64,000 nucleotides of DNA from the NCBI GenBank assembly GCA_014529675.2, contig CP076040.1, positions 3,243,894-3,307,893 of the forward strand, given 5' to 3'. A program made the position numbers and the translations under genes. The notes under the pieces are model-generated. The model searched no databases. It was not told the origin of the DNA and saw only the letters and a program-made list of their open reading frames with translations. Shown here piece after piece: positions 42,404-50,664 of the stretch (the stretch's first letter is position 1; each line of letters begins with the position of its first letter). This stretch comes from Opitutia bacterium ISCC 52 (lineage in GTDB: Bacteria > Verrucomicrobiota > Verrucomicrobiia > Opitutales > UBA2995).

Positions 42404-43423
42404 TTAAGACAAGGTCTTATAATTCTCCACTGCCTTATCGGTATGGATACCCACTACTTTTTTCACGATCGCTTTTTTATCCGCTGCGGAGAGAGATTTG
42501 AATCGATTGCAGATAGCGAGGTTTTCCTTCAACTGATCCAGATTGTCTGTTCCGCTCACCCAGGATGTAATGGGTTGAGAGAGGACAAAATGGAAGTTTT
42601 CCTCCAAGGAGATCCGATCCTGAATGGTCAGTTTTTTAGGAATGGGTCGGTTGCCTGACATCGTTCCACCAACTAATCCACCGCCACCCAAAGTCTTCAT
42701 GGCAATGTGTGAATGACCCCGCTCTACATTAATTGGGAGCACTTGGCGGGTAAAACTGTTTTCGGGGTCGGAAGCATCCACCGCATTGATAGGTGATTGC
42801 ATACAGCAAACGAAATCATCGTCTTTGGTCAGCTCAAGAAAGTGCAAAGCCGCCTTCACATTGGTATGACAGGAAACTCCGAGATGGCGGACCTTTCCTT
42901 CGGCCTGGAATCGTCGAACCACATCGAATACACCATTTTGATGACGGGTATCAACATCCTCGATATCGGCAACCATATGAACGTACAGCAGGTCGATATA
43001 ATCCGTATTCAGACGCTTCAACGAAGTGGTAATCTGATCTGTGGCCTCCTCCGCAGTTTTTCCATTGGTCTTGGTCATTACGAAGACATCTTCGCGGTAT
43101 TTCGGGCACAGGTATTTACCATAATACGCTTCCGCTTTTCCCCGAGAGTATATGTAGGCGTTATCGAAAAATCGAACGCCCTGTTCGAGGGCATACTCAA
43201 TCTGCCGTTGAGCAGCGGCATCCTCCATCCGTCCAATGTGAGCACCTCCAATTCCAAAAATGGTGAGCTGCTCACCGGTTTTGCCCAGTGGACGCATCGG
43301 AAGCAAGGGACCTAATCGGTCGGACTTGCCGATCAAAATGGGAGCTGCTTTGGCCAGGTTATCAAGTAAAGTTGAAGCAGTAAGTGCTAACGCCGTGGAT
43401 TTGATAAATGCTCTTCGGTTCAT
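42404..43423 (-). CDS. Tat-exported aldo/keto reductase
   Basis: An aldo/keto reductase of 339 residues with a twin-arginine leader (MNRRAFIKSTALALTASTLL). The catalytic tetrad is visible: Asp and Tyr in VRFFDNAYIYSRGKAE, Lys in VFVMTKTNGKT and His in LLYVHMVADIED; LKRLNTDYIDLLYV is the standard AKR signature. Tat export fits a protein folding around NADP(H) before export. It lies between a sulfatase and an enolase-superfamily gene on the same strand. A role in oxidising or reducing a periplasmic sugar or aldehyde is likely; the substrate is unknown. Confidence 0.85.
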   Translation of the reverse strand: MNRRAFIKSTALALTASTLLDNLAKAAPILIGKSDRLGPLLPMRPLGKTGEQLTIFGIGGAHIGRMEDAAAQRQIEYALEQGVRFFDNAYIYSRGKAEAYYGKYLCPKYREDVFVMTKTNGKTAEEATDQITTSLKRLNTDYIDLLYVHMVADIEDVDTRHQNGVFDVVRRFQAEGKVRHLGVSCHTNVKAALHFLELTKDDDFVCCMQSPINAVDASDPENSFTRQVLPINVERGHSHIAMKTLGGGGLVGGTMSGNRPIPKKLTIQDRISLEENFHFVLSQPITSWVSGTDNLDQLKENLAICNRFKSLSAADKKAIVKKVVGIHTDKAVENYKTLS

Positions 43424-43485
43424 GACTTAAGGTGGAACACATACAGTATAATCAAGTGAAGAAACTCTGCAAGCTCTCGGGCTCA

Positions 43486-44754
43486 CTACACATTTTCAAC
43501 CAGGTGATATTTCTTCACCCAATCCGGATCTATATCCACACCGATACCCGGTCCCGTCGGCACTTCGATTTTCCCATTTTCCAAGCGCAAGGATGAAGTA
43601 CTACATTCAATCGGTATATTCTCGTACCCCTTAAACTCAATATGGGGTCCAGCGTTGGGCATGGCGGAAACCAGATGCAGCATGTAGAGGTAACCAAGAC
43701 CTCCAGACAAATGAGGAATACAGGTTTTGCCCATGGCTGCTCCCATATGCGCTGCTTTGAGCGATCGAATCAATCCACCGAAATAATAATGATCGGGTTG
43801 GACCACATCCAGGCCACCGTTGGCCAGTAACCAACGGAACGCGTACATACTGTGCTGCTGCTCACCGCCTGCGATCGGGATAGATAGCGCATCCGCAACC
43901 TGCTTGGTGCCTTCCAACCAATCGAAGAATACCGGTTCTTCAAAATAACTGTAGTTGTACTTCTGTAGCAGCTTTCCAACCCGAATCGCCTCCCCAACAT
44001 CCTTATAGTATCCATTGGCATCCGAGTAGAGCGCCATATCAGGGCCAAAGGTTTCTCGGATGAGTGGGATGATTTCTTCAGTGCGACCCACTGGACCTCG
44101 TGCATCCACATCCTTGGTCATAAACATCAAGGCACCGACTTTGATCTTCACCGCCTGGGCCTTGCTCTTTTCGACCGCTGCTTTGATCAAAGCTACAGAT
44201 TCCTTCACCGGCTTTTCTCTCCACTCGGTTGCCTGATAGACAGGGATGTGAGTGTTGTGAATGTCGCCAATTAATTGCCCAACGGGTTTTCCAGCTATCC
44301 GGCCCATCATATCCAATATCGCGAACTCAACCGTCGCAAGAGGGATACCTATACCTAATCCGCCAAAGCGGTAGTTGAATGCAAACTCAAGCGCCTTATC
44401 CAGCAACTCATCTAAACGACGTGCATCTTGGCCGATAAATACGGGCTGCACCCGGTTCACGAAAATAGGATACAACAAATTCATTGTGTTGTGAGACACC
44501 GAATGGCCGACGGCCCCGTCTTTCGATTGCACACGGCAGATAAATTTGCGCTCATACTTCAAGAGCTCAACCGATTCAATGATCACCGGATCGGAAAAGA
44601 GCTCACTTTTGAAAAGCGGTTTGGCCAATACCTCATCCAGCTTTGCATAGTTTGCATCCACGCTATCGGACTGCCCAGTAAGAGCACTTGGTATACCCAC
44701 CGCTGCGCCTCCAATAGCAGTGGAAGACAGAAATTGACGTCGGTTGATCTTCAT
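43486..44754 (-). CDS. Tat-exported mandelate racemase/enolase-superfamily protein
   Basis: A 422-residue member of the mandelate racemase/muconate-lactonizing subgroup with a Tat leader (INRRQFLSSTAIGGAAVGI). The barrel has the catalytic KIK motif in QAVKIKVGALMF (about residue 203), metal ligands Asp in LYSDANGYYKD, Glu in YFEEPVFFDW and Glu in IAGGEQQHS, and QPDHYYFGGL with an Asp near the end. Family relatives dehydrate sugar acids such as galactonate, galactarate or fuconate. Export to the periplasm is unusual for a dehydratase. It precedes an aldo/keto reductase, on the same strand, 62 bases upstream. Confidence 0.87.
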   Translation of the reverse strand: MKINRRQFLSSTAIGGAAVGIPSALTGQSDSVDANYAKLDEVLAKPLFKSELFSDPVIIESVELLKYERKFICRVQSKDGAVGHSVSHNTMNLLYPIFVNRVQPVFIGQDARRLDELLDKALEFAFNYRFGGLGIGIPLATVEFAILDMMGRIAGKPVGQLIGDIHNTHIPVYQATEWREKPVKESVALIKAAVEKSKAQAVKIKVGALMFMTKDVDARGPVGRTEEIIPLIRETFGPDMALYSDANGYYKDVGEAIRVGKLLQKYNYSYFEEPVFFDWLEGTKQVADALSIPIAGGEQQHSMYAFRWLLANGGLDVVQPDHYYFGGLIRSLKAAHMGAAMGKTCIPHLSGGLGYLYMLHLVSAMPNAGPHIEFKGYENIPIECSTSSLRLENGKIEVPTGPGIGVDIDPDWVKKYHLVENV

Positions 44755-44905
44755 ATGGATAAGGTAGCAAAGCGTTCATGTGTCTGGCAATCTTTCCAAG
44801 CAACCAGAGGGAGTAACAACCCATCCGGCGTACAAGGAAAAGGTTGCCAACAACAGTTTACACCTGAAAATAAGAGGAGTAAACTCAGGTATTACCCCAT
44901 TCACT

Positions 44906-46447
44906 ATGACTGATCTAAGCAACGCCGACCAACTCGACGAACGTACAAAAAAGAAAATCTTCTGGGCCTGTTTTATCGCCCTGGTAGCCACCTCCTTTGT
45001 TTTTGGAGTGCGCGCCAATGTGATAGGCGACCTGGCTGTGAAGTTTGATTTATCCGAAGCTCAAAAAGGAACCATTCTCGGTGTCGGTCTCTGGCCCTTC
45101 GCCATCAGTATTGTTCTCTTTAGCCTGATCATCGATAAGATCGGTTATAAAACCGCGGCCGTCATTGCCATCGTTTGTCATGTCGCATCCCTGCTGCTGA
45201 CCATTTTTTCCACGGGTTATACCAGTCTTTATTGGGCCACCTTCCTCGTAGCGATCGCCAATGGCATCGTGGAAGCCTTTATCAACCCGGTGGTCGCCAC
45301 TATTTACCGCGACGAGAAAGCCAAATGGCTAAACATCCTGCACGCCGGTTGGCCAGCAGGGTTGGCCTTGGGCGCACTCTTCACCATCTTCCTGGGTGGT
45401 CTCGATTGGCAGGTAAAATACGGCATGTGCTTAATTCCAGTGGTTATCTACACTGTGTTGGTAATGCCCTGTAAGTTCCCACCCAATGAACGGGTGGAAG
45501 CCGGTGTATCCTATCGGGAGATGCTGGGAGAAGTGGGAGCGGTCGGTTTCTTTATAATTGGTTGGCTCATGACTATGGGTGTAGCTCAAATCGCCGGCGT
45601 TCAATTGTCAGCTATGGTTCCTTTAGGAATCGCCGCTGTGGTTGGAGTCCTTGCCTTTGTTTATACAAGAGGCTTCGGCAGTTGGATGTTCCTACTCATC
45701 TTGCTGACCATGGGGCCTCTGGCCACAACCGAGCTGGGAACTGATTCCTGGATGCCAGATCTTCTTGGAGCTGAACTTTCTGCAACGGGTGCAACCTGGG
45801 TATTCATTTATGTTTCCACCATTATGACCATCCTGCGGTTCTACGCAGGACCGATTGTTCATAAGTTCTCACCGATTGGTCTTCTGGTCATCAGTGCCAT
45901 TGTCGCGATCGTTGGACTTCTATTCCTATCCAAAGCAACCGCCTTTGTGGTGGTGATAGCTGCAACGGTGTATGCCTTTGGCAAAACCTTCCTTTGGTCC
46001 ACGACCCTTGGCTTGGTTTCCGAACAATTCCCTAAGGGAGGCGCGCTAACCTTGAATGGTGTATCCGCTGTCGGGGTACTTGGAATGGGAATTATCGGCA
46101 CTCCATTCATGGGCGTTCTGCAGGACCGCGAGGTAGATGCGCAGCTAGCAGCCAGTAACCAGGCCATCCACGAACAGATCAGTGGAGAACCTCGTTCAAC
46201 CATTTTCGGAGAAGTTCCCAGCGTGAACATGGAAGCCATCGCTGCCCTGCCGCCAGCAGCCCAGGAAGAATTATCCGGCATTCAAAAAGCCAGCAAGAAA
46301 GGAAGCTTCGCCAAAGTCGCTATTCTTCCAAGTTTCATGCTAGCTTGTTACTTGATACTGTTTTTCTACTTCAAGTCCAAGGGAGGCTATAAGCCGGTCG
46401 ACTTACACGGACAGGAAAAGGCCGAAGAAGCGGAACCCGGGTTTTGA
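44906..46447 (+). CDS. MFS transporter
   Basis: Major facilitator superfamily protein of 513 residues with about 12 helices (first: IFWACFIALVATSFVFGVRA; helix pair with loop IDKIGYKTA between helices 2 and 3, the D-x2-G-x-K/R motif). A long C-terminal loop of about 70 residues after LQDREVDAQLAASNQ precedes the last helix. ATG 44906 starts the MTDLSNADQLDERTK leader; an in-frame GTG at 44780 would add 42 residues with no similarity. It ends inside the start of the PhyH-type gene (TTGA overlap). It is divergent from the enolase-superfamily gene, so it probably imports the sugar acid or sugar used there. Confidence 0.83.
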   Translation: MTDLSNADQLDERTKKKIFWACFIALVATSFVFGVRANVIGDLAVKFDLSEAQKGTILGVGLWPFAISIVLFSLIIDKIGYKTAAVIAIVCHVASLLLTIFSTGYTSLYWATFLVAIANGIVEAFINPVVATIYRDEKAKWLNILHAGWPAGLALGALFTIFLGGLDWQVKYGMCLIPVVIYTVLVMPCKFPPNERVEAGVSYREMLGEVGAVGFFIIGWLMTMGVAQIAGVQLSAMVPLGIAAVVGVLAFVYTRGFGSWMFLLILLTMGPLATTELGTDSWMPDLLGAELSATGATWVFIYVSTIMTILRFYAGPIVHKFSPIGLLVISAIVAIVGLLFLSKATAFVVVIAATVYAFGKTFLWSTTLGLVSEQFPKGGALTLNGVSAVGVLGMGIIGTPFMGVLQDREVDAQLAASNQAIHEQISGEPRSTIFGEVPSVNMEAIAALPPAAQEELSGIQKASKKGSFAKVAILPSFMLACYLILFFYFKSKGGYKPVDLHGQEKAEEAEPGF

Positions 46448-47202
46448 TCAAAATTGACAATACACTTCTCTCCGATTCTGAGAGGCAATCACTGGATAGA
46501 GACGGCTTTGTTTCTCTAGGGAAACTCCTCGAAGATGAAGAGCTGGAGCATATTCGATCTCGCGTAGATTGCATACTTGAGGCGGAAGGTGAACAAGCAG
46601 GCAGTGAGCTCTTCAATACAAAGCATATCAAGCATCCGAAGGAAGAAGGGGTGGATCGTTTAGCCAACCTTCCGAACAAGGGTGAAGCATTCGATACACT
46701 GTACACACATTCGAAACTCCTTGCAGCTGTCACTCACGTACTAGGATCTGAGATACAATTATCATCACTCAACTACCGGGCAGCCAAACCTGGGAGTGGT
46801 TTGCAGAAATTGCACGTTGACTGGAAAGAGCCCGTAAATCCTGGCGAATTTAAAGTCTCTAATTCCATATGGCTACTCGACGATTTCTCAGAGGCCAACG
46901 GAGCCACTCGAGTAGTCCCAGGCAGTCATTTATGTGGTCGCATTCCTGAAGACGACATGGAAGATACAGAATCACCTCACCCAGACCAGGTTCTGATTGA
47001 AGCATCGGCCGGTACGGTCGTGGTTTTCAACTCACACATCTGGCATGGAGGAACGATCAATCGAACCACATTGCCAAGAAGAGCTATCCATAGTTACTTC
47101 TGTCAACGCGGCCAGCCTCAGCAAACCGACCAGAAGAAATGGATTACTCAAGAGACACTCGGGCGAATCAGTTCAGAAGCGCGATGGCTGTTGGATGTTT
47201 GA
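46444..47202 (+). CDS. PhyH-family Fe(II)/2-oxoglutarate dioxygenase
   Basis: Phytanoyl-CoA-dioxygenase-type protein of 252 residues: DRDGFVSLGKLL at the N-terminus, the iron-binding HxD in LHVDWKEPVN (about residue 121) with distal His in NSHIWHGGTINRT, and RRAIHSYFCQRG carrying the 2-oxoglutarate-binding Arg. The start TTG 46444 overlaps the MFS stop, so the two are coupled. Bacterial PhyH proteins hydroxylate or demethylate small molecules such as sugar acids and phosphonates. The substrate may be what the MFS protein imports. Confidence 0.83.
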   Translation: MIKIDNTLLSDSERQSLDRDGFVSLGKLLEDEELEHIRSRVDCILEAEGEQAGSELFNTKHIKHPKEEGVDRLANLPNKGEAFDTLYTHSKLLAAVTHVLGSEIQLSSLNYRAAKPGSGLQKLHVDWKEPVNPGEFKVSNSIWLLDDFSEANGATRVVPGSHLCGRIPEDDMEDTESPHPDQVLIEASAGTVVVFNSHIWHGGTINRTTLPRRAIHSYFCQRGQPQQTDQKKWITQETLGRISSEARWLLDV

Positions 47203-47261
47203 GAATTTACATCATCAATTTAATAACTTGATTTCTTACCTAATGCCAATATTAGTAAGGA

Positions 47262-47522
47262 ATGAATACTGTAAGAGCGAAAGTCACGACCAAGGGACAA
47301 GTGACACTTCCCAAGCCGCTGCGAGATACACTTGATTTGCACGAAGGTGATCACGTGGAATTTGCTCTAAACTCGGATCAGCAGATAAGTCTGGTTAAAC
47401 TTAGAAAACCAGGATCCAGCGCCGGGATACTGAAGCATCTTGGCAAAAAGAAGACAGTCACCGTCAAAGAAATGGACCAAGCGATTGCCAAAGAGATGGC
47501 TAAAAAGCACGGCCGAACCTAA
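47262..47522 (+). CDS. AbrB-type antitoxin (VapB-like)
   Basis: An 86-residue protein with an N-terminal swapped-hairpin AbrB domain (RAKVTTKGQVTLPKPLRDTL, residues about 5-24), followed by a linker and a basic C-terminus (IAKEMAKKHGRT) that would bind the toxin. It lies 9 bases upstream of a PIN-domain toxin gene and is preceded by AAGGA. It forms an intact VapBC pair, unlike the damaged module at 32520. Confidence 0.87.
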   Translation: MNTVRAKVTTKGQVTLPKPLRDTLDLHEGDHVEFALNSDQQISLVKLRKPGSSAGILKHLGKKKTVTVKEMDQAIAKEMAKKHGRT

Positions 47523-47531
47523 ACCGTAACC

Positions 47532-47909
47532 ATGGTTGCCTTCGACACCAATTATCTAGTTCGTCATCTGGTCCAGGATGACAGCAAACAGTCAAAGGTT
47601 GTCGCAAAAATCGTTGAAGAGGAAATCAGCCAAGGAAGAGCAATTTTAATTCTAGACCTCGTACTATGCGAAACCATTTGGGTTCTAAAAAGCGCCTACA
47701 CTGCCAACCGAAACGATATTGTTAGTGTACTTGATGGGTTGCTACAAGAGCCATGCTTTGAATTTGAGGACCAGAAAATTATAAAGTCAGCGGTTTTGAG
47801 ATTCAAAAAAGGAAAAGCAGATTTCTCTGACTATATACTCGCAGAAAAATGCATCTCCAAGAATAGAAGCCTTCTTACATTCGACAAAGCCCTTCAAAGA
47901 GAACTTTGA
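47532..47909 (+). CDS. PIN-domain toxin (VapC-like)
   Basis: A 125-residue PIN ribonuclease. Acidic active-site residues are visible in order: Asp5 (VAFDTNYLVRH), Glu (LCETIWVLKS), Asp (KGKADFSDYILAEK) and Asp (LLTFDKALQ). The length is normal for VapC toxins, which cut tRNA or rRNA. It converges on the formate dehydrogenase alpha gene with 10 bases between stops. The pair sits in the middle of a catabolic island and may stabilise it. Confidence 0.88.
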   Translation: MVAFDTNYLVRHLVQDDSKQSKVVAKIVEEEISQGRAILILDLVLCETIWVLKSAYTANRNDIVSVLDGLLQEPCFEFEDQKIIKSAVLRFKKGKADFSDYILAEKCISKNRSLLTFDKALQREL

Positions 47910-47919
47910 AGTAGTGCAG

Positions 47920-50664
47920 CTAGCTTTGCTCCTGAGAGGCTGTTTTGGCTCGCAACTCAACCTTACGAGCCTTCCGAAAACGAATACTGACCACTTTGTA
48001 TTCGGGACACAGGGCTTCCGTATCCGTCACACTCGAAGTCAGATCGTTCACAAGGACTTCCGGGAAATGGAAGGTAGTGCTAAGCACTCCTTTTTTAATG
48101 CCATCCCACACCTTGCTCTTGATGTCGACTTTGCCTCGCTCAGATTCCACACACACCATATCGCCATCCACAATCCCCTGTTCCTTGGCGTCCTCCGGGT
48201 GAATCAGAATCACATCCTCAGTAACCAATTCGACGTTGGCCGTCCGGCGGGTTTGGGCACCACAGTTGTAGTGCTCAAGATTTCGATTGGTTGTCAGTAT
48301 GTAAGGAAACTCTTTGGCATTTGCGACCAATTCCTGCGATTCCTTAAACGGATTGAATTCGAATAATCCGAGTCCGCGTTTAAATGAGTCCGCATGTAAG
48401 ATTGGCGTATCCTGGCCATCGGGAGTCACCGGCCATTGTTTGCCGTTATCACCAAGTTCATCCCACTTGACGCCCGCGAAGAAAGGAACAATACCTGAAA
48501 TCTCCTGAATCATAAGTGAAGGATCGTATTCAGGATGTTGGAAGCCCATGCGATTCATCAGATCGATCACAATCTGTCCATCTGGCTTGGTTCCTTCAAG
48601 AGGTTCAACGACTTGGTTCACGCGTTGGATGCGGCGTTCTCCATTGGTAAAGGTACCGCTCTTCTCAAGGAAGGAAGCTCCCGGAAGAACGACGTCGGCC
48701 AATTCCGCGGTCTTGGTCATAAAGATCTCCTGGACGACGAAAATATCGAGATTCCCCAACGCTTTGTGCACGTGGATACTATTGGGATCGGTTTGAGCCA
48801 TGTCTTCCCCGATGACCCAGATACCTTTCAGCTTTCCTTCGAGGGCTTTCTCATACATCTGGGGGATTTTCCATCCGACTTCAGTCGGCATATCGACCCC
48901 GTAAAATTCCGTGTAACGCTTGATAACATCAGGATCCGTCACATCAAAATAACCGGCACCCTGGTGAGGTTGCGTCCCCATGTCAGCCATCCCCTGGACA
49001 TTGTTCTGTCCGCGTAGTGGATTAACCCCTACTCCACGTCGGCCAATATTTCCGGTGATCAAAGCGAGATCAGCAATTTGCATAACCGTGAACGTCCCCT
49101 GCGAATGCTCAGTCACACCCAAGCCATGGAAACTCATCGCTTTGTCAGCACTTGCGTAGGCAATTCCCGCCTGGCGCACTTCTTCACGAGGCACACCGCT
49201 GACCGCTTCCATCTCATCGAGATCGATGTTCAACAACTCGTCACAGAAATCTTCATAACCTTCCGTACGCTTTTCGATAAAGTCTTTATCAGCCAGTCCT
49301 TCTTTCACGATGTAATACAACATCATATTCAGTACCGCCACATTGGTGCCGGGCCGAAGCTGAAGGTGATGGGTCGAGTAACGAGCGAGCTCAGTCCGAC
49401 GAGGATCGATCACAATCGTAGTCTTCCCACTAAAGGCATGCTGCTTCAGCTTTGCTCCGGTAACGGGGTGCCCTTCGGTAGGATTGGCTCCGATCACCAT
49501 GATGGCATCGGTGAACTTTAAATCTTCAATTGAATTGGTAGCTGCACCGGTTCCAAAAGTTCTCTGCATGCCGAGCGCAGTCGGCGAGTGGCACACGCGG
49601 GCACAACCATCAATGTTGTTCGTTCCCACAACCACACGGAAGAACTTCTGCATGAGATAGTTTTCCTCATTGGTACAACGAGAAGAGGAAATCCCGGCGA
49701 GGGAATCGGGACCATGTTCGTCCTTAAGCGCCTGGAACTTATCAGCGATAAAATCGTAAGCCTCATCCCAGGTCGCTTCTTCAAATTCACCGTTTCTTTT
49801 AATAAGCGGTGTTTGGATACGATCCGGGTGATTGTAGAATTTGAAAGCGTAACGACCTTTCAGGCAAGTGTGCCCTTGGTTCACCTCAGCATCGTAAGGT
49901 GCTTGAATCCCCATGATCTGGTCGCCCATCGTGGCAACTTCAAGATTACACCCTACCCCACAATAATTACATACCGTGCGAGTTTTCTGGGTGTTGGCGA
50001 TGGACTTGGATTGGAAAACATCGGAGATCGCCGCGGTCGGACACGCTTGAGAACAGGCACCGCAACTCACGCAAGGGCTGTCGTCGAAACTCTCGTCCAT
50101 ACCCTTAATGATACGGCTATCAAATCCACGTCCAGCCATGCTTAGCACGAACTGCCCTTGCACTTCATCACAAGCCCGGACACAGCGGTAGCAGTTGATA
50201 CATTTGCTCAAGTCCGAAGTCATGTAAGGGTGACTCAGATCCTTTTCGCGATCGAGGTGAGTATCTCCTTCCGGATAGCGGACATCGGTAATTCCGACGC
50301 GGGCCGCAACTGTCTGCAGCTCACAGTTACCATTCACTTCGCAGGTCAAACAATCGAGCGGATGGTCGGTGAGAACCAGTTCGATGATGTTTTTGCGAAG
50401 CCTTTGGACATTGGCTGAATCGGTATAAATGTATTGTCCGGCGGCTACTGGTGTATGGCAGGAGGCAAACACTTTGGTAGGGCCGTTTTTCTCTAAGGCC
50501 ACATCCACGCTACATACGCGGCAGGATCCAAAAGGATCGAGATTGGGGGCGTCACAGAGAGTGGGAATGGATTCCGCTCCTAAGGATCGACGGGCGAAGG
50601 AGATGATGGTTTCACCTGCTTCAATTTCATAGGGGCGGTTGTTCAAGTATGCGATATTAGACAT
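47920..50664 (-). CDS. fdhA: Formate dehydrogenase alpha subunit, molybdenum/tungsten type
   Basis: A 914-residue cytoplasmic enzyme that oxidises formate to CO2. An N-terminal [2Fe-2S] domain (ETIISFARRSLGAESIPTLC and CRVCSV), a His-Cys cluster segment (LTCEVNGNCELQTV), a two-[4Fe-4S] ferredoxin region (CINCYRCVRACDEVQ; CVSCGACSQACPTAAI) and the molybdopterin core with CNYCGVGCNLEV follow in order. The active-site motif ARVCHSPTALG has Cys, not selenocysteine, next to the conserved His. ATG 50664 is preceded by AAGGAGG and gives the family start; the frame is open to 50757. It overlaps the beta subunit by 8 bases and forms an NAD-linked complex with it. Confidence 0.93.
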   Translation of the reverse strand: MSNIAYLNNRPYEIEAGETIISFARRSLGAESIPTLCDAPNLDPFGSCRVCSVDVALEKNGPTKVFASCHTPVAAGQYIYTDSANVQRLRKNIIELVLTDHPLDCLTCEVNGNCELQTVAARVGITDVRYPEGDTHLDREKDLSHPYMTSDLSKCINCYRCVRACDEVQGQFVLSMAGRGFDSRIIKGMDESFDDSPCVSCGACSQACPTAAISDVFQSKSIANTQKTRTVCNYCGVGCNLEVATMGDQIMGIQAPYDAEVNQGHTCLKGRYAFKFYNHPDRIQTPLIKRNGEFEEATWDEAYDFIADKFQALKDEHGPDSLAGISSSRCTNEENYLMQKFFRVVVGTNNIDGCARVCHSPTALGMQRTFGTGAATNSIEDLKFTDAIMVIGANPTEGHPVTGAKLKQHAFSGKTTIVIDPRRTELARYSTHHLQLRPGTNVAVLNMMLYYIVKEGLADKDFIEKRTEGYEDFCDELLNIDLDEMEAVSGVPREEVRQAGIAYASADKAMSFHGLGVTEHSQGTFTVMQIADLALITGNIGRRGVGVNPLRGQNNVQGMADMGTQPHQGAGYFDVTDPDVIKRYTEFYGVDMPTEVGWKIPQMYEKALEGKLKGIWVIGEDMAQTDPNSIHVHKALGNLDIFVVQEIFMTKTAELADVVLPGASFLEKSGTFTNGERRIQRVNQVVEPLEGTKPDGQIVIDLMNRMGFQHPEYDPSLMIQEISGIVPFFAGVKWDELGDNGKQWPVTPDGQDTPILHADSFKRGLGLFEFNPFKESQELVANAKEFPYILTTNRNLEHYNCGAQTRRTANVELVTEDVILIHPEDAKEQGIVDGDMVCVESERGKVDIKSKVWDGIKKGVLSTTFHFPEVLVNDLTSSVTDTEALCPEYKVVSIRFRKARKVELRAKTASQEQS

